From positions 1,216,569-1,280,568 of the forward strand of contig JAHLKI010000006.1 of assembly GCA_025602905.1 (NCBI GenBank): DNA of 64,000 bases, written 5' to 3'. The notes below the pieces were generated by a model. It did not search any database, was not told the DNA's origin, and saw only the letters and a program-made list of their open reading frames with translations. The DNA comes from Phlyctochytrium arcticum. Taxonomy: Eukaryota; Chytridiomycota; Chytridiomycetes; Chytridiales; Chytridiaceae. Numbering within the stretch: position 1 is the first letter of the stretch; the number at the start of each line of letters is the position of its first letter. The translations under genes and the position numbers were made by a program. This document shows, piece after piece, positions 11,536-21,803 of this stretch.

Positions 11536-12660
11536 ATGGGTTGTTTTATGAGTGCCGAGGACAAGGAGAACAAGCGCAAAAATGACGAAATTGACAATGC
11601 CCTCAAGAGGGAGAAGATCAACATGCGAAATGAAGTCAAGATGCTTTTGCTGGGTAAGTACCTTCGTTGCAACGGTCTGCATCATGAAAAACCGGTATTA
11701 ATATTTTTCATGATAGGTGCTGGTGAATCCGGAAAGAGTACCATTCTGAAACAAATGAAATTGATTCACGACAATGGTTACAGTAATGAGGAACGTGAGA
11801 CTTTCCGTGAGATTGTCTTTTCCAACACGGTCCAGTCCATGCGTGTCATCCTCGAGGCCATGCAAACCATGGGAATTGCTCTTTCCAACCCCGCCAACGA
11901 GATGCACCGGGCCGTCATCATGGAGCTCCCTCACCAGATTGAAGCCGAGGTGTTTCCCCCCGAGGTTGCCGCCGCCGTCAAATCCTTGTGGGTGGACGAT
12001 GGCATCCAGGCCTGTTTTGCTCGTAGTCGTGAATACCAGCTGAACGACTCGGCCAAGTACTACTTTGACTCGATTGACCGCATTGCCGCCCCCGACTACG
12101 TTCCCACCGACCAGGACGTTCTCCGATCCCGAGTCAAGACTACCGGTATCACAGAAAACACGTTCCGAATTGGTGACTTGACCTACCGCATGTTTGATGT
12201 CGGTGGCCAGCGTTCCGAGCGCAAAAAGTGGATTCACTGTTTCGAGGAAGTCACTGCCATTGTCTTCCTCGTCGCCATCTCCGAGTACGACCAAGTGCTT
12301 GTCGAGGACGAGACGGTCAACCGCATGCAGGAAGCCCTGACCTTGTTTGACTCTATCTGCAACTCCCGCTGGTTTGTCAAGACCTCCATCATTCTGTTCT
12401 TGAACAAGATTGATTTGTTCCGTGATAAGTTGCCCCGCAGTCCTATGGGCAAATACTTCCCAGACTACACGGGCGACGACAACTACGATGCTGCCTGCGA
12501 GTACATTTTGAACCGCTTTGTCTCGCTCAACCAGTCTGACCAAAAACAAATCTACACTCACTTTACGTGTGCCACCGACACAACACAAATCAAATTCGTC
12601 ATGGCTGCTGTCAACGATATTATTATCCAGACCAACCTGCGAGACTGTGGTCTGATGTAG
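11536..12660 (+). CDS. Heterotrimeric G-protein alpha subunit
   Basis: Two exons: 11536-11653 and 11717-12660; 353 residues, exactly the usual G-alpha length. The N terminus MGCFMS has a Gly2 myristoylation site and a Cys3 palmitoylation site. Guanine-nucleotide motifs: G1 GAGESGKSTILKQMK (P-loop, split by the intron at its first Gly), G2 around RVKTTGITE, G3 DVGGQRSERKKW, G4 NKIDLF and G5 TCATDT. The C terminus NLRDCGLM keeps the cysteine four residues from the end that is the pertussis-toxin acceptor in Gi-like and fungal group I subunits. Expected role: membrane-anchored switch coupling seven-transmembrane receptors to cAMP or MAPK signalling; in fungi this covers nutrient and pheromone sensing. 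The presumed paralogue number is unknown. Confidence 0.96.
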   Translation: MGCFMSAEDKENKRKNDEIDNALKREKINMRNEVKMLLLGKYLRCNGLHHEKPVLIFFMIGAGESGKSTILKQMKLIHDNGYSNEERETFREIVFSNTVQSMRVILEAMQTMGIALSNPANEMHRAVIMELPHQIEAEVFPPEVAAAVKSLWVDDGIQACFARSREYQLNDSAKYYFDSIDRIAAPDYVPTDQDVLRSRVKTTGITENTFRIGDLTYRMFDVGGQRSERKKWIHCFEEVTAIVFLVAISEYDQVLVEDETVNRMQEALTLFDSICNSRWFVKTSIILFLNKIDLFRDKLPRSPMGKYFPDYTGDDNYDAACEYILNRFVSLNQSDQKQIYTHFTCATDTTQIKFVMAAVNDIIIQTNLRDCGLM

Positions 12661-13190
12661 ACCGCGGTTCTCAAGAACGCTATCATATCCCCGCACCCTT
12701 CCCCAACAGCTAGAAAAATGGATTGAATCAAATGCAAGAAAGAGACATTTACCGTGGAGCGGTGAAAGCTTACCATGGTATCGCTCCCGCTCAAAATCAA
12801 AAATCGGAGTATGTTCACTTCACTATCGGCACGGGCCGAGGGAGCAAGAAGCATTTATTTCCTTTTGTTTCGCCTTTTTTACGCCTCTGGTCTTTCTCAT
12901 TGTTCACAGTTATCCTATACCCCCGCATGTTACAAAGAAACCCCTCTCTCCGTTCTCCATCGCCTCTTTTGTTGATAAAATCAAGAATATAAATTTGATA
13001 AACTTTGAAGCACCATTTGGCATCCGGGAAGTAAAAACACAAAATTGACCAGGGTAGAATATCTGGATGTAACAGCGAAATTAAAAAGGAAGGGGGGGAG
13101 GGTTTAAAATAGTTTAGACGTTGTGTGTCGAATCGAATCCAAGCTTTGCAGTCTTTAAGCGTCGGATGTCACGAATCTGGATTGACGCAT
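12661..13190. other. Convergent 3' spacer, G-alpha and MARVEL gene
   Basis: AT-rich, with runs of A and T and a GAATATAAA-like stretch near 12985. It presumably holds the two facing 3' UTRs. No coding signal seen. Confidence 0.45.
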
Positions 13191-13846
13191 CTACAGTGCA
13201 CGCAAGTCCATGAAGGCAAACCATGTGCTTGCAATCCAGGCACCAAAACTGAAAAATCTGTGTATGCATGTGAATAAACAGAGGAAGAGAGACCCGAATC
13301 TGAACACTACTTACCCGAACGCAACGGAAGCTTTCAAATTACCACAAGCGGGACATCCCAAGGCGGCCACGGCAACACTCGCGGCAAACCAAAACACAAC
13401 CCAGATGGCCGTAATCACCAATTCAGCGTACGCATACACACGACCCTGTGTTTGTATGGGCCGGAAGATGTAGACGGCGAGGAAAACCATGGTGAGCAAC
13501 CAGCCTACTACGCCGACAAAGAGCATAAAAGAGATCGCATCGAAATGCGGGTACTCGGCAATAGTAGAGAAGGCAATGACTGCAAAGAACCATTCAATGA
13601 TACGCAAGATGGTTCTTGGGTGCTTGAGAGTGTCACTGTATCAAGTAAACGTCTGTTAGCACATTCTTCGTAGCTGCCTGATGGGACTAGATGATGTGCT
13701 GGCCCCTTCTCCGCAGAGGTCCAAGCGCATCGACGCCCACGACGGGCGAAAAGAGCTTACATTATAGACTCTGAAGCTGGAACAGAGTAAGGCTGGGTTC
13801 CCGACGGCATTGGTCCGCCTGTTGGTCCTGATTCCAAGTTGTTCAT
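13191..13846 (-). CDS. Four-TM MARVEL-domain protein, synaptogyrin-like
   Basis: Three exons: 13846-13761, 13635-13315, 13257-13191; 157 residues, phases closing. A short polar N terminus (about 30 residues) is followed by four hydrophobic segments at about 36-55, 63-87, 101-122 and 137-152, with the topology N-in/C-in of MARVEL proteins. The start of the first helix, HPRTILRIIEWFFAVIAF, strongly recalls the synaptogyrin/synaptophysin entry motif. A CPAC pair lies in the loop between helices 3 and 4. MARVEL proteins act in membrane apposition and vesicle trafficking. The exact subfamily is inference; a generic fungal MARVEL protein is the alternative. Confidence 0.82.
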
Positions 13847-14308
13847 GTTGGTAGGGCGTGTAAGAACTGATCTAGTGGAAAGTTCGACAGGGAACTGGGT
13901 ATGCCTATGGCCCGGTGGAAAAAAGGAGAGCAGCGTTTAAGGGTTTGACGGAGAAGGTTTCTGGTATGGACGGGATCGCGGGGATCTGGGGTCGTTACGG
14001 CTTATCGGAGATTCGGAGGACTCGGAGGAAAGGCAAACCACGAGGACTGTGCCAAAGTCTTTTTTGAAACGCCGAGACGCCAACGCGTTTTTTGCCATTA
14101 GGTCAAATCTGGTTTAATAGGCATGACTAACGAAGGCGCCGGAGATTCCGCGAAAGTTCCAAAACCGCCAAAACCTGCTTTCGCGGGCAAAGGCATTCAT
14201 TTATCATACCTTTTCTCGGAGCCCCTGGAAAAAACGACCACCTGTATAAGGATACCACCCAGATCCGGTCCGGAAGAACTTTGTCTTGTTGGTTGAAGTC
14301 GGCTCGTC
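13847..14308. other. Divergent promoter region, MARVEL and DDHD genes
   Basis: Spacer of 462 bases between divergent ATGs. It contains an AACGCGTT palindrome at 14082-14089, the same MCB-type core found upstream of the SWI1-type gene. No gene seen. Confidence 0.45.
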
Positions 14309-17204
14309 ATGCCTGTGCCAACGGCTACCCCGGCTGCGAATTGTCCACCGGCAATTCCGCCACCAGCGTCCAGCCAAGATACAATACCGAAAACAACTTC
14401 TCCATCCAATAAACCATCATCGGGCGGCCTAGCATCGATAGATGAGAGTGTTTATGAAGCAGGTAGGCGAGAACAGGGAAAAATCAACAATGCCATTTTT
14501 GTAATCAAAAGATCTTTAGATGTCTCAGTAGATACATCTACCACATTACCGCAGGAAGCCAAGGTACCCAAAGCTCAATCTGAGCCTTCCGCTACACATG
14601 TTTGCTTTGTTGTCCACGGAATGGGCCGGCAAAGACGGTACAAGCAAAATTGTAAGTCATTCCCTAGTAGATTTGAAGATCTGATCTAACCTGACACCCA
14701 CCCTATAGTGGAGTCTCTTCGCCGTGCCTCCTCTGAAGTGTTGGCAGAAGAGTTTGGAGATGTCAAGGCTGTTGTTGACTGGATACCGATCGGTATGAGG
14801 TCGTTTATGTTGTGGCTGTCTATAACATATTGACTAACATCCTGCGAATTAAGAATGGCATCAGGAATTGCACCAGATGGACTCGGCTGACAGGTGAGAC
14901 AACACCGCTCGTTTCTGTATCAGGACGTACCGCTGATCACGACGGGTCTATAGTCGAATGAAAACAATTACGCTACCCACATGTTCCATCTTGCGAACAA
15001 TCAACAATGACATGTAAGTTGGACAATCGAGGTTGGGCCTGCGCGTTGACATTTTGCTGAAGCTATTTCACACAGTCTGGCCGATGTCCTCTACTACTTT
15101 TCCTCCTTTCACGGTCAAACGATTCTCAAGATTGTCGCTGCCCGCTTAAACGACGCTTACCAGTCCTACATGGAGGCCCATCCCAATTTTACGGGCGGTG
15201 TCAATCTCATTGGACATTCTTTGGGTGGTGTCATTTGCTATGATCTTTTGGCCAACCTTCAAGACTCTACCCCGTCGCGTTCACGCAGTCGTGAACCATC
15301 TCGAGATCGGGTCCCGCCGACCGCTGGTGCCCATTTTCGGATAAAGTATCCTCAACTGGTATTTCGGCCCCAGGCGTTATTTGCACTGGGATCGCCCGTG
15401 GCAGCCGTGTTGGTCATGCGGGGACAAGATATTCATACTTACAGCCCGCCAGAAGATATTTTATTTCACAACTTGTTTCACCTGTACGATCCCATGGTAT
15501 GTTTTCTCGTGAAATGCTACTATGCAAGTTGCCAAAAAAGAATTCAAACTCATCCTCTTTTGTCCCTTTCAGTCATATCGAGTCGAGCCACTATTTGACG
15601 CCAAACACGCCGAAGTCCCGCCAGTTCTCATTCAACGACCATCAGCCCGCAACAGCAATTTCAACTATTACCGCGATCTCTTCACATCATATCTACCCGA
15701 CTTATCTGGTGTGCGCGTCCCCTCCCTTCCCGCCGTCGGCACGTCGATCGGTACATCCATGACTGGAATGACCATGAACATGGGCGTTCCGGCCGGACTC
15801 TCCGGATCCCAGCTCTCGAGTTTGGTCATGCGCGGCGGGCTGGGTGGGTTTGAAGCGTTTCGAGGCGTGATGGGGAGCATGTATACTTCGGTAGCGGCAA
15901 GTGGACCGGCCGTTTGGGGTATGGGTCTCGTTGGCGACTCTCCTGTAGGCTCCCAAGATGTCGAAGAGGAGCAGCGGGCGGCTGATGATGCTGCCCGCCA
16001 TTGGGTAGCCAACAAACGAATTCGTATTGACCAAACCGATGCTGAGAATGGAGCAACGGGGCCATCTATTACTCGTGGGTTAGGCACACCGCAAAATCAT
16101 GTCAACGTCGGTCGGTCTGCCCCACACACCCGGAAGCGTAAACGCCGCGGCACGGTTGGTGCCGACTCGGATGTTTCCGACGACCAGTCTATGGCGAATG
16201 ACAGCGATACGGGACCAGACGCTTACCTCCAACGCCGAATACGAACTCCAACTCATCCCAAACACACACCATCAAATCCCTCTCTCCACCCTCAACAACA
16301 ACAAACTCAACTTCATTCACCCCGCCCACCATCCCTATTCACCCTTCCCCCCAGCTCCCAGTCCCAACAACAAGATGAATCGTCTCAAACTCCATTATCA
16401 CCTACCCTAACAGCGGCCGCCTCGTATGCCACCGCCGTCACAGATTCCGTCTCGAGCATGGCGGACCTCCTCCGAAAATCCCTGTTTGAACCCATCATCA
16501 ACGCGTTGGAGACGATTGCCTCTAGTTTGGATCCCGAGTCGCCTAGTGAGATGAGGGGTGAGCCGGGGTCATTGGCGGCCAGTACAGAGTCTAGCTTGCC
16601 TCCCTCCAGATCGGGTTCACCTCGGCCATCTCATCATCATGGTGGTGGTGAGAGTATGCCTCCACACCAATCCATCCACCGCACAAACGGCACCCGTTAT
16701 CCATCCCATCAAGACTTGACAACCTCCTCATCGATCCCACTCTTCCCGAGCGACAACAACAACAGCAGCGAGAGTGAAGAAGGCGGAACCATCATTTCCG
16801 AACTCCTCGGCGAACCCGAAACCGCTCAACACCTCTACGAAGACGCCCACTCCCGGGCCTCGGCAACCGCCATCCACCTCGACACCACTCCCAACATCCA
16901 TGACGCAGTCCCTGACCCCGCCACCACCACATCATCAGAACAACCCCACATCCAACCCCTCCACCCCCGCCTGGACTACTACGTCCAAGACAACATTATA
17001 GATAACGTCGTGCAGCAGTATTTAATCGGTCTCAAAGCTCATTTCACGTATTGGTACAGTACAACTATTGAACCTCCCCTTGGATTTTTTCAACCACTGA
17101 CATTTGTTTGTTTGTTTAGGACGAATAAAAATGTCGTGTACCATATTATTGCGCATACGTTGGGAGAGGCCGGAGGTGTTCAAGACAAGGAGTCGGGCAA
17201 CTAA
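14309..17204 (+). CDS. DDHD-domain phospholipase A1 (PA-PLA1 family)
   Basis: Seven exons: 14309-14651, 14709-14792, 14854-14893, 14954-15013, 15076-15496, 15573-17053, 17120-17204; 837 residues, all phases closing. Family pieces in order: THVCFVVHGMG (residues about 96-106), DVLYYFSSFHGQTI, the lipase nucleophile elbow GHSLGGVICYDLL (Ser near residue 213), PQALFALGSPVAAVLVMRG, and the start of the DDHD domain LYDPMSYRVEPLF. After that comes a long low-complexity insertion of about 350 residues. The domain then resumes with RLDYYVQDNIIDNVVQQYL and HFTYWTNKNVVYHIIAHTL. The family hydrolyses phosphatidic acid or related phospholipids and acts at ER/Golgi and mitochondrial membranes. The last intron has an unusual GTACAG donor, but the phase and the downstream DDHD residues support it. 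Confidence 0.92.
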
Positions 17205-17396
17205 ACTTCCCATCAACCCACATTTTCTTTATATTTCATTTTAATTCGCTCAATTTTTTGTACATTCTTCACTTCCAAAACAACAACATGGCAGCTATAT
17301 AATGCCCAGAGAGTTTGGTGCAAAGGGGTCGTTTAAATAATATATGTATTAAAGAGAGTGTATCAGAAAAGAAACAAAAACAAAACGGAAAAAAAA

Positions 17397-19649
17397 CTAT
17401 GATGATGCAATCGCACTCAAATCATACGTAGACAATTTCCGAGCCAGGGCCGGATCATGGGGCGCCGATTCCGCAATCGTGTACATGGAATACGCCTTAT
17501 TATCCGTCACCTCCTCCAACTTTAACCAAGGCGGTAACCGCCCCGTCACATCATTACTGGTAGTCGATTTCTTGGATTCATCTTGATCCCACACAAAATC
17601 GAAATCCAGGTATGTTTCCAGTAGGGTCAAGCCCGAGGAGGGGTGGAGGTAGACGTCGAGTTGAAAGTACCGGTCGTTGAGCAAGAAACAGCGGCGGCGT
17701 TTGGTGATGATGGCGCGGGAGGGGTCGGCTTGGGCGCGGAGAGCGTCGTATTCGCGGCCGGTGAGGTTGCGCCGGGTTTCGACGCGTTGGGAGTCGACTT
17801 TTGGGTGCCGGGCGGTTAGGGAGAGGTGGACTTCGCGGGAGCCGCCGACTTCTTCGCGACTAGTGTATGGGGGAAATGTTAGGGGCTGTGGTTTTGAGGG
17901 GATGGAGATGATTTTGGGGGGGGGGGGGGGGGAGACTTTACCGTCGGATTCGGATCTGTTTACCGTCGCCGCTGGTGTTGACAAGATAGACGTCTGTTGA
18001 GCGGGGAAAAAACAATGGAGAGAGAGAAGAAAAGTGGTGGGACGGAAGCCTCCAGTCAGAAAAAAAAAAAACAAGACCACCCAGCACGACCAGCCCACTT
18101 CACGGCGGCACATAAACCCGTTCTCGGCAGAAAAACTCACGCTCCACATTAAAATCACGGTACGAGACCGGGAACGGTTTATCCAATTCAAACCCATGAA
18201 CCACAAATTTATGTTTGCGGACGTGACGGCCGTAACGTTCGGAATCGGTTACGAGGCCGAGACGGGTGAGAACGGCCTGCACGGTTCGGTCACATTTTTG
18301 CGCGAAATTGCTGACAGAGGCATTGTCGATGACTTGGAGGGATGCATGGCCTTACAAAAAAAAATCAGTCATCATAAAATGAAAAAGTTGGGGAATGTGT
18401 TGTTTTGCGTTTTACCCAGCCAAGCATTCATAACTTTATCATCCACCTCTCTCGCAAACTCGAGTCCCTCCGATCGCGTCGTATTGTTATCCAGCGTGTA
18501 AAACGGTTCGGCGCCTTTAGCCGCCGTAACGAGGTGAATCACGCAGTCGTAGCGGTGATCCCGTAAAGCAACTTCGTCCAGATCCAGTTCTTTGAGGATT
18601 TGGAGCCAGCCGGGGCGGGGCATGTAGGCTGCTGGGTCCATTGCACCGCGATCTGGAAACGATTGGGTTTTAGATATGGGTATGATGGGATACGTTAGGA
18701 CAAGGGAAAAACAAACCGCAAATAACAACAGTCTTTTGCCCCCGTTTAGCATTCAATTTCGCCAACTACAAAAGTCATCAATCTCCCAAATCATTCACAC
18801 GTAGAAACAAAACACTCACATCAATAAACGTATTCTGAATCGTCAACATGGTCTTCAACAAATTTTTCTGAAAACTATACGACTGGGCATCATTCAGTTC
18901 ACCAAACACGACACCGCCGCTCAGGAGAATGGTGGCCGTTTCGGGGACCCGGTAGACTTTCCAGCCTAGAGATTGGAACAGACTAAAATGCTTACAAAGT
19001 CAGATTTGGGGGGTCACCCAACCGTGTAGGTGATGACACGTACTCTCCCAAGATCTATAAAGGTGAGATTTAGAAATAGGATGAGAATGGAAGGGGGGTT
19101 GGAGTGGATCCTACCGCTAATGAAGATGTCTTGCCACCACATGGACCTGTGCGAACAAATGGAAATAAACATTTCGTTTGCGGTTCTCATAACGCGTTTT
19201 GTTTTTTGAACAGACCTCCAGTAAGACAAATGACTTTGTAAGGAGCAGCCGGTTCCGAGTCTGGCTCTTCCGCAACTGTTGCCGAGGCATCAACAAGAAC
19301 AGCTTCTTTGGTCGCGGGGACAGGTTCCGCGGTAGTGGCCGCCGACATGTCACCCTGTTTGGATCCTGATTCCCCACTCTCAAGTTGTGCAGAAACAACA
19401 GGAACAGGAGGTATATCCGGAACGGGTACAGCCGTAATAGTAGTAAGTTTTTGTTTTTGTTCGGTGGACGGTGAAGAAAGACTCTTTCGGCTACTCGCCA
19501 TGCTCGGGCGTGATGATGATGATGCCGCCGCCGCCGATGCGTTAGGGTTGCGGGCTTTGTTTTTACTCGGTCGATTTCCTATGTGTTTTGCACAAAAAGC
19601 TTTTAAAATCTTTGATGCGCTAAAGGAATCAAAGAGTATACGTACCCAT
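17397..19649 (-). CDS. Ttd14-like protein: AAA-type P-loop domain plus CYTH-like domain
   Basis: Ten exons: 19649-19646, 19578-19216, 19146-19115, 19054-19044, 18982-18820, 18765-18717, 18652-18416, 18350-18141, 17993-17942, 17859-17397; 527 residues, every phase closing. Exon 1 encodes only ATG plus one base, giving MGNRPSK, an N-myristoylation-type start. Exon 4 is an 11-base microexon. Residues 1-115 are low complexity. The P-loop GGPCGGKTS is at about 121-129, then LGWKVYRVPETATILLSGG, VVICDRGAMDPAAYM and YDCVIHLVTAAKGAE, as in the AAA_28/Ttd14 group. A CYTH-like C-terminal half includes IIKRRRCFLL-type basic strands, YFQLDVYLHP and LLETYLDFD. Drosophila Ttd14 binds GTP and phosphatidylinositol phosphate and controls photoreceptor channel trafficking. 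The role here is unknown. Donors GTCTGT and GTTTGT in introns 2 and 6 are weak but required by the frame. Confidence 0.88.
17916..17932. repeat. 17-base G homopolymer in an intron
   Basis: Uninterrupted run of G on the plus strand, hence C in the Ttd14-like transcript, inside its ninth intron and near the donor. It is likely slippage-prone. Confidence 0.9.
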
Positions 19650-20352
19650 TGTGAAGCGGGACGGGGTTTGGAATTGTATATGAGGTGTGCGGGGTAATAG
19701 CGAATTCACAAGGTTCGGAGTTTGTTGGTGAGAATTTTCAAAATATATCAAAGCCACGATTGCTGCGCCATTTCGTGCGTGGATGTTACACGGTGGGGAA
19801 AGTTCTCACGCTGTGTTGAATATGGAGGACTGAGAAATCCTTTACATGCGGTTCGTGTCTGATATTTCCAAAGAATAAGAAATGTTGGGAATATACCATC
19901 ATCGATCCATCTTACCGGCAGATAAAGATCACGGATCCCTACCCGAGACTACACATCACATCGATCCATGTTGGCACCCCCGCCATTTCAGCGGTAATGC
20001 ACCCTCTGAGGACGCTTCTGCCGCTAAGGAATCCCCGCTCCCCGTCGCCCCGACGGTCATAGTAAAACACCGCCAGGTTAGAAGGTTACAAACCTCGGCA
20101 TATTCTATATTTGCTGTGGGACGCGCGTGGTGGGATTGTGTAGCCTCCTACTTTGGGTTGGTAAGACGCTCAATCTTCCAGTCATTGTCTGTTACATTCT
20201 GACTTTGAGGCATTTCATATCATCACGAAGCTCTTTGTACAATTCTGGGAGTGTATATGATGGAGTGTTTGATCTGTTTGACAGAGGAAAAACGGATGTC
20301 CCCATCAGAGGAGTATGCTGTTTCATATGTGCGACTGCACACTATTCCTCGT

Positions 20353-20372
20353 CAGGTCAACGCGTTGACCTG
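20353..20372. promoter_or_regulatory. 20-base perfect palindrome with ACGCGT centre
   Basis: CAGGTCAACGCGTTGACCTG is self-complementary over its full length. The centre ACGCGT is the MluI cell-cycle box core bound by MBF-type factors in fungi. The arms are inverted AGGTCA half-sites spaced by six bases. It lies about 700 bases upstream of the Ttd14-like ATG. Function is inference. Confidence 0.4.
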
Positions 20373-21236
20373 CAATCACATAATTATACGGCTATGATTA
20401 GCCCATTCTTGGACGGTAAAAAGACCAATGTTGAATAAAGTGTGTCTAAAGGGGGGTAAAAGATTATTGGGGTAAGATCCCGTGAATGAACCAGAATTAG
20501 GGTTATCAAAGCGTGGGAAAATTCGATCCCGTGCGTGTCAGCTTTAAATGTTTTCCGAGATAAGGGGGCTGCCAGACTCGATGGCGAAACCCCAAAGATT
20601 TTTGCGACCATTGCATGTATGGGTTTTTTTGTTATCCTTAAATATGGGTAGAGAGACTGCAGCCCTCTCTTTCTTGGCTAGCGATATCCCTCACAGTCCT
20701 CCTACCGCTCCCGTAAAAAAAAATGATACTCGGTTTGCGCCCCGACCATAAACAGAAAAAGGGAGAGTTTTTTTTTTTGGTTCCTGTGGAATATCTCTGC
20801 AGCTCGTCTCTTTGGATTCCCACTTTTCCCACGCGTCGAGCAAACATCACCTGTATAGCCACTAGAGCAGAGTCGGCACTGGTCAGCAAGTGTATAGATG
20901 TGTACGGGTTGCTTATCCTATAGAGTGGGTAAGCAAGCACTAAAGTCATATTCCATTGATCCGGCATGGATGGCAATCACAAATCCCGTCGAAAAGGAAT
21001 TTTTAAACCTCATATGCTGAATGTACCCGACGACTCCTCGTTCAAAGAGAAAAACACTTACTCCATCATTCTGCATATATGACACTACTGTTTTATGGCT
21101 ATCCCAGGCACCAATGACTTGTAAACACTGGAATAACGACCTTGGGGCTTTTTTGTTTTTTATTCCACAAGCGTGGGAAATAAAAAACACCAAACGATTA
21201 TGGGAGAGATCTCTCATTTTTACGGATTATATACCA

Positions 21237-21238
<2 letters not shown>

Positions 21239-21291
<53 letters not shown>

Positions 21292-21292
21292 A
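21239..21292. repeat. Poly(C) tract of 39 bases joined to a (CA)n microsatellite
   Basis: Thirty-nine consecutive C on the plus strand pass directly into about eight CA units. It is the longest homopolymer in the window. Its exact length may be uncertain in any assembly. Confidence 0.9.
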
Positions 21293-21803
21293 TATAAATC
21301 CTTCACCCATATCCCAACCTACCACCACCAACATCCCTCATCAAAAGACCTACGTTATAACCCAGACCCCTCCTTTGGCGCCAATTCAACAAACGAATGT
21401 ATAGAGAGTTGTATCTTGCTCACCAGAGACCCATAAAAAACAAAAAAAGTGTTGTTATATACATGCCCACCAAATTTTAAACACAAAAAACGAGATTGGA
21501 TATGATTGACAGTCACAAGTCTATATCTGTGTCTCGTGTGTGTGTAAGTGAGAGGCAAGGTCGGTCTGGTCCAACAAAAAGTCAAAAACCTTGGTGGTGT
21601 GTTCATTTCAGTTTCATAAAAAAATAGTTAAAAACTTTAAAACTCTCCATAAAATGAGTGTTTGGGTCATTAAAGTAAAAGACTGCAAAAGCAAAAAAAA
21701 ATAGAGTGTGTTATTTACCAAAAAAGAAAAACCAAAGTGTGTATCATCAAAAAAGCAAAAAGTAAAAAAAAGACAAATGCAAATGTGTGTATAAAATAAG
21801 AAA

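Larger units (their letters stand above)
19650..21803. other. Gene-poor spacer of 2.15 kb between Ttd14-like and HSF genes
   Basis: No supportable coding region; frames are short and lack signatures. Notable items are a 20-base perfect palindrome at 20353-20372 and a 39-base C run followed by CA repeats at 21239-21292. The rightmost part (about 21450-21803) is the A-rich 3' flank of the HSF gene. No tRNA or 5S-like sequence was recognised. Confidence 0.45.

Noticed and set aside
13120..13150. GTCGAATCGAATCC resembling a tRNA B box
   Set aside because: No T-arm stem, no A box at the right distance, and no cloverleaf could be drawn.
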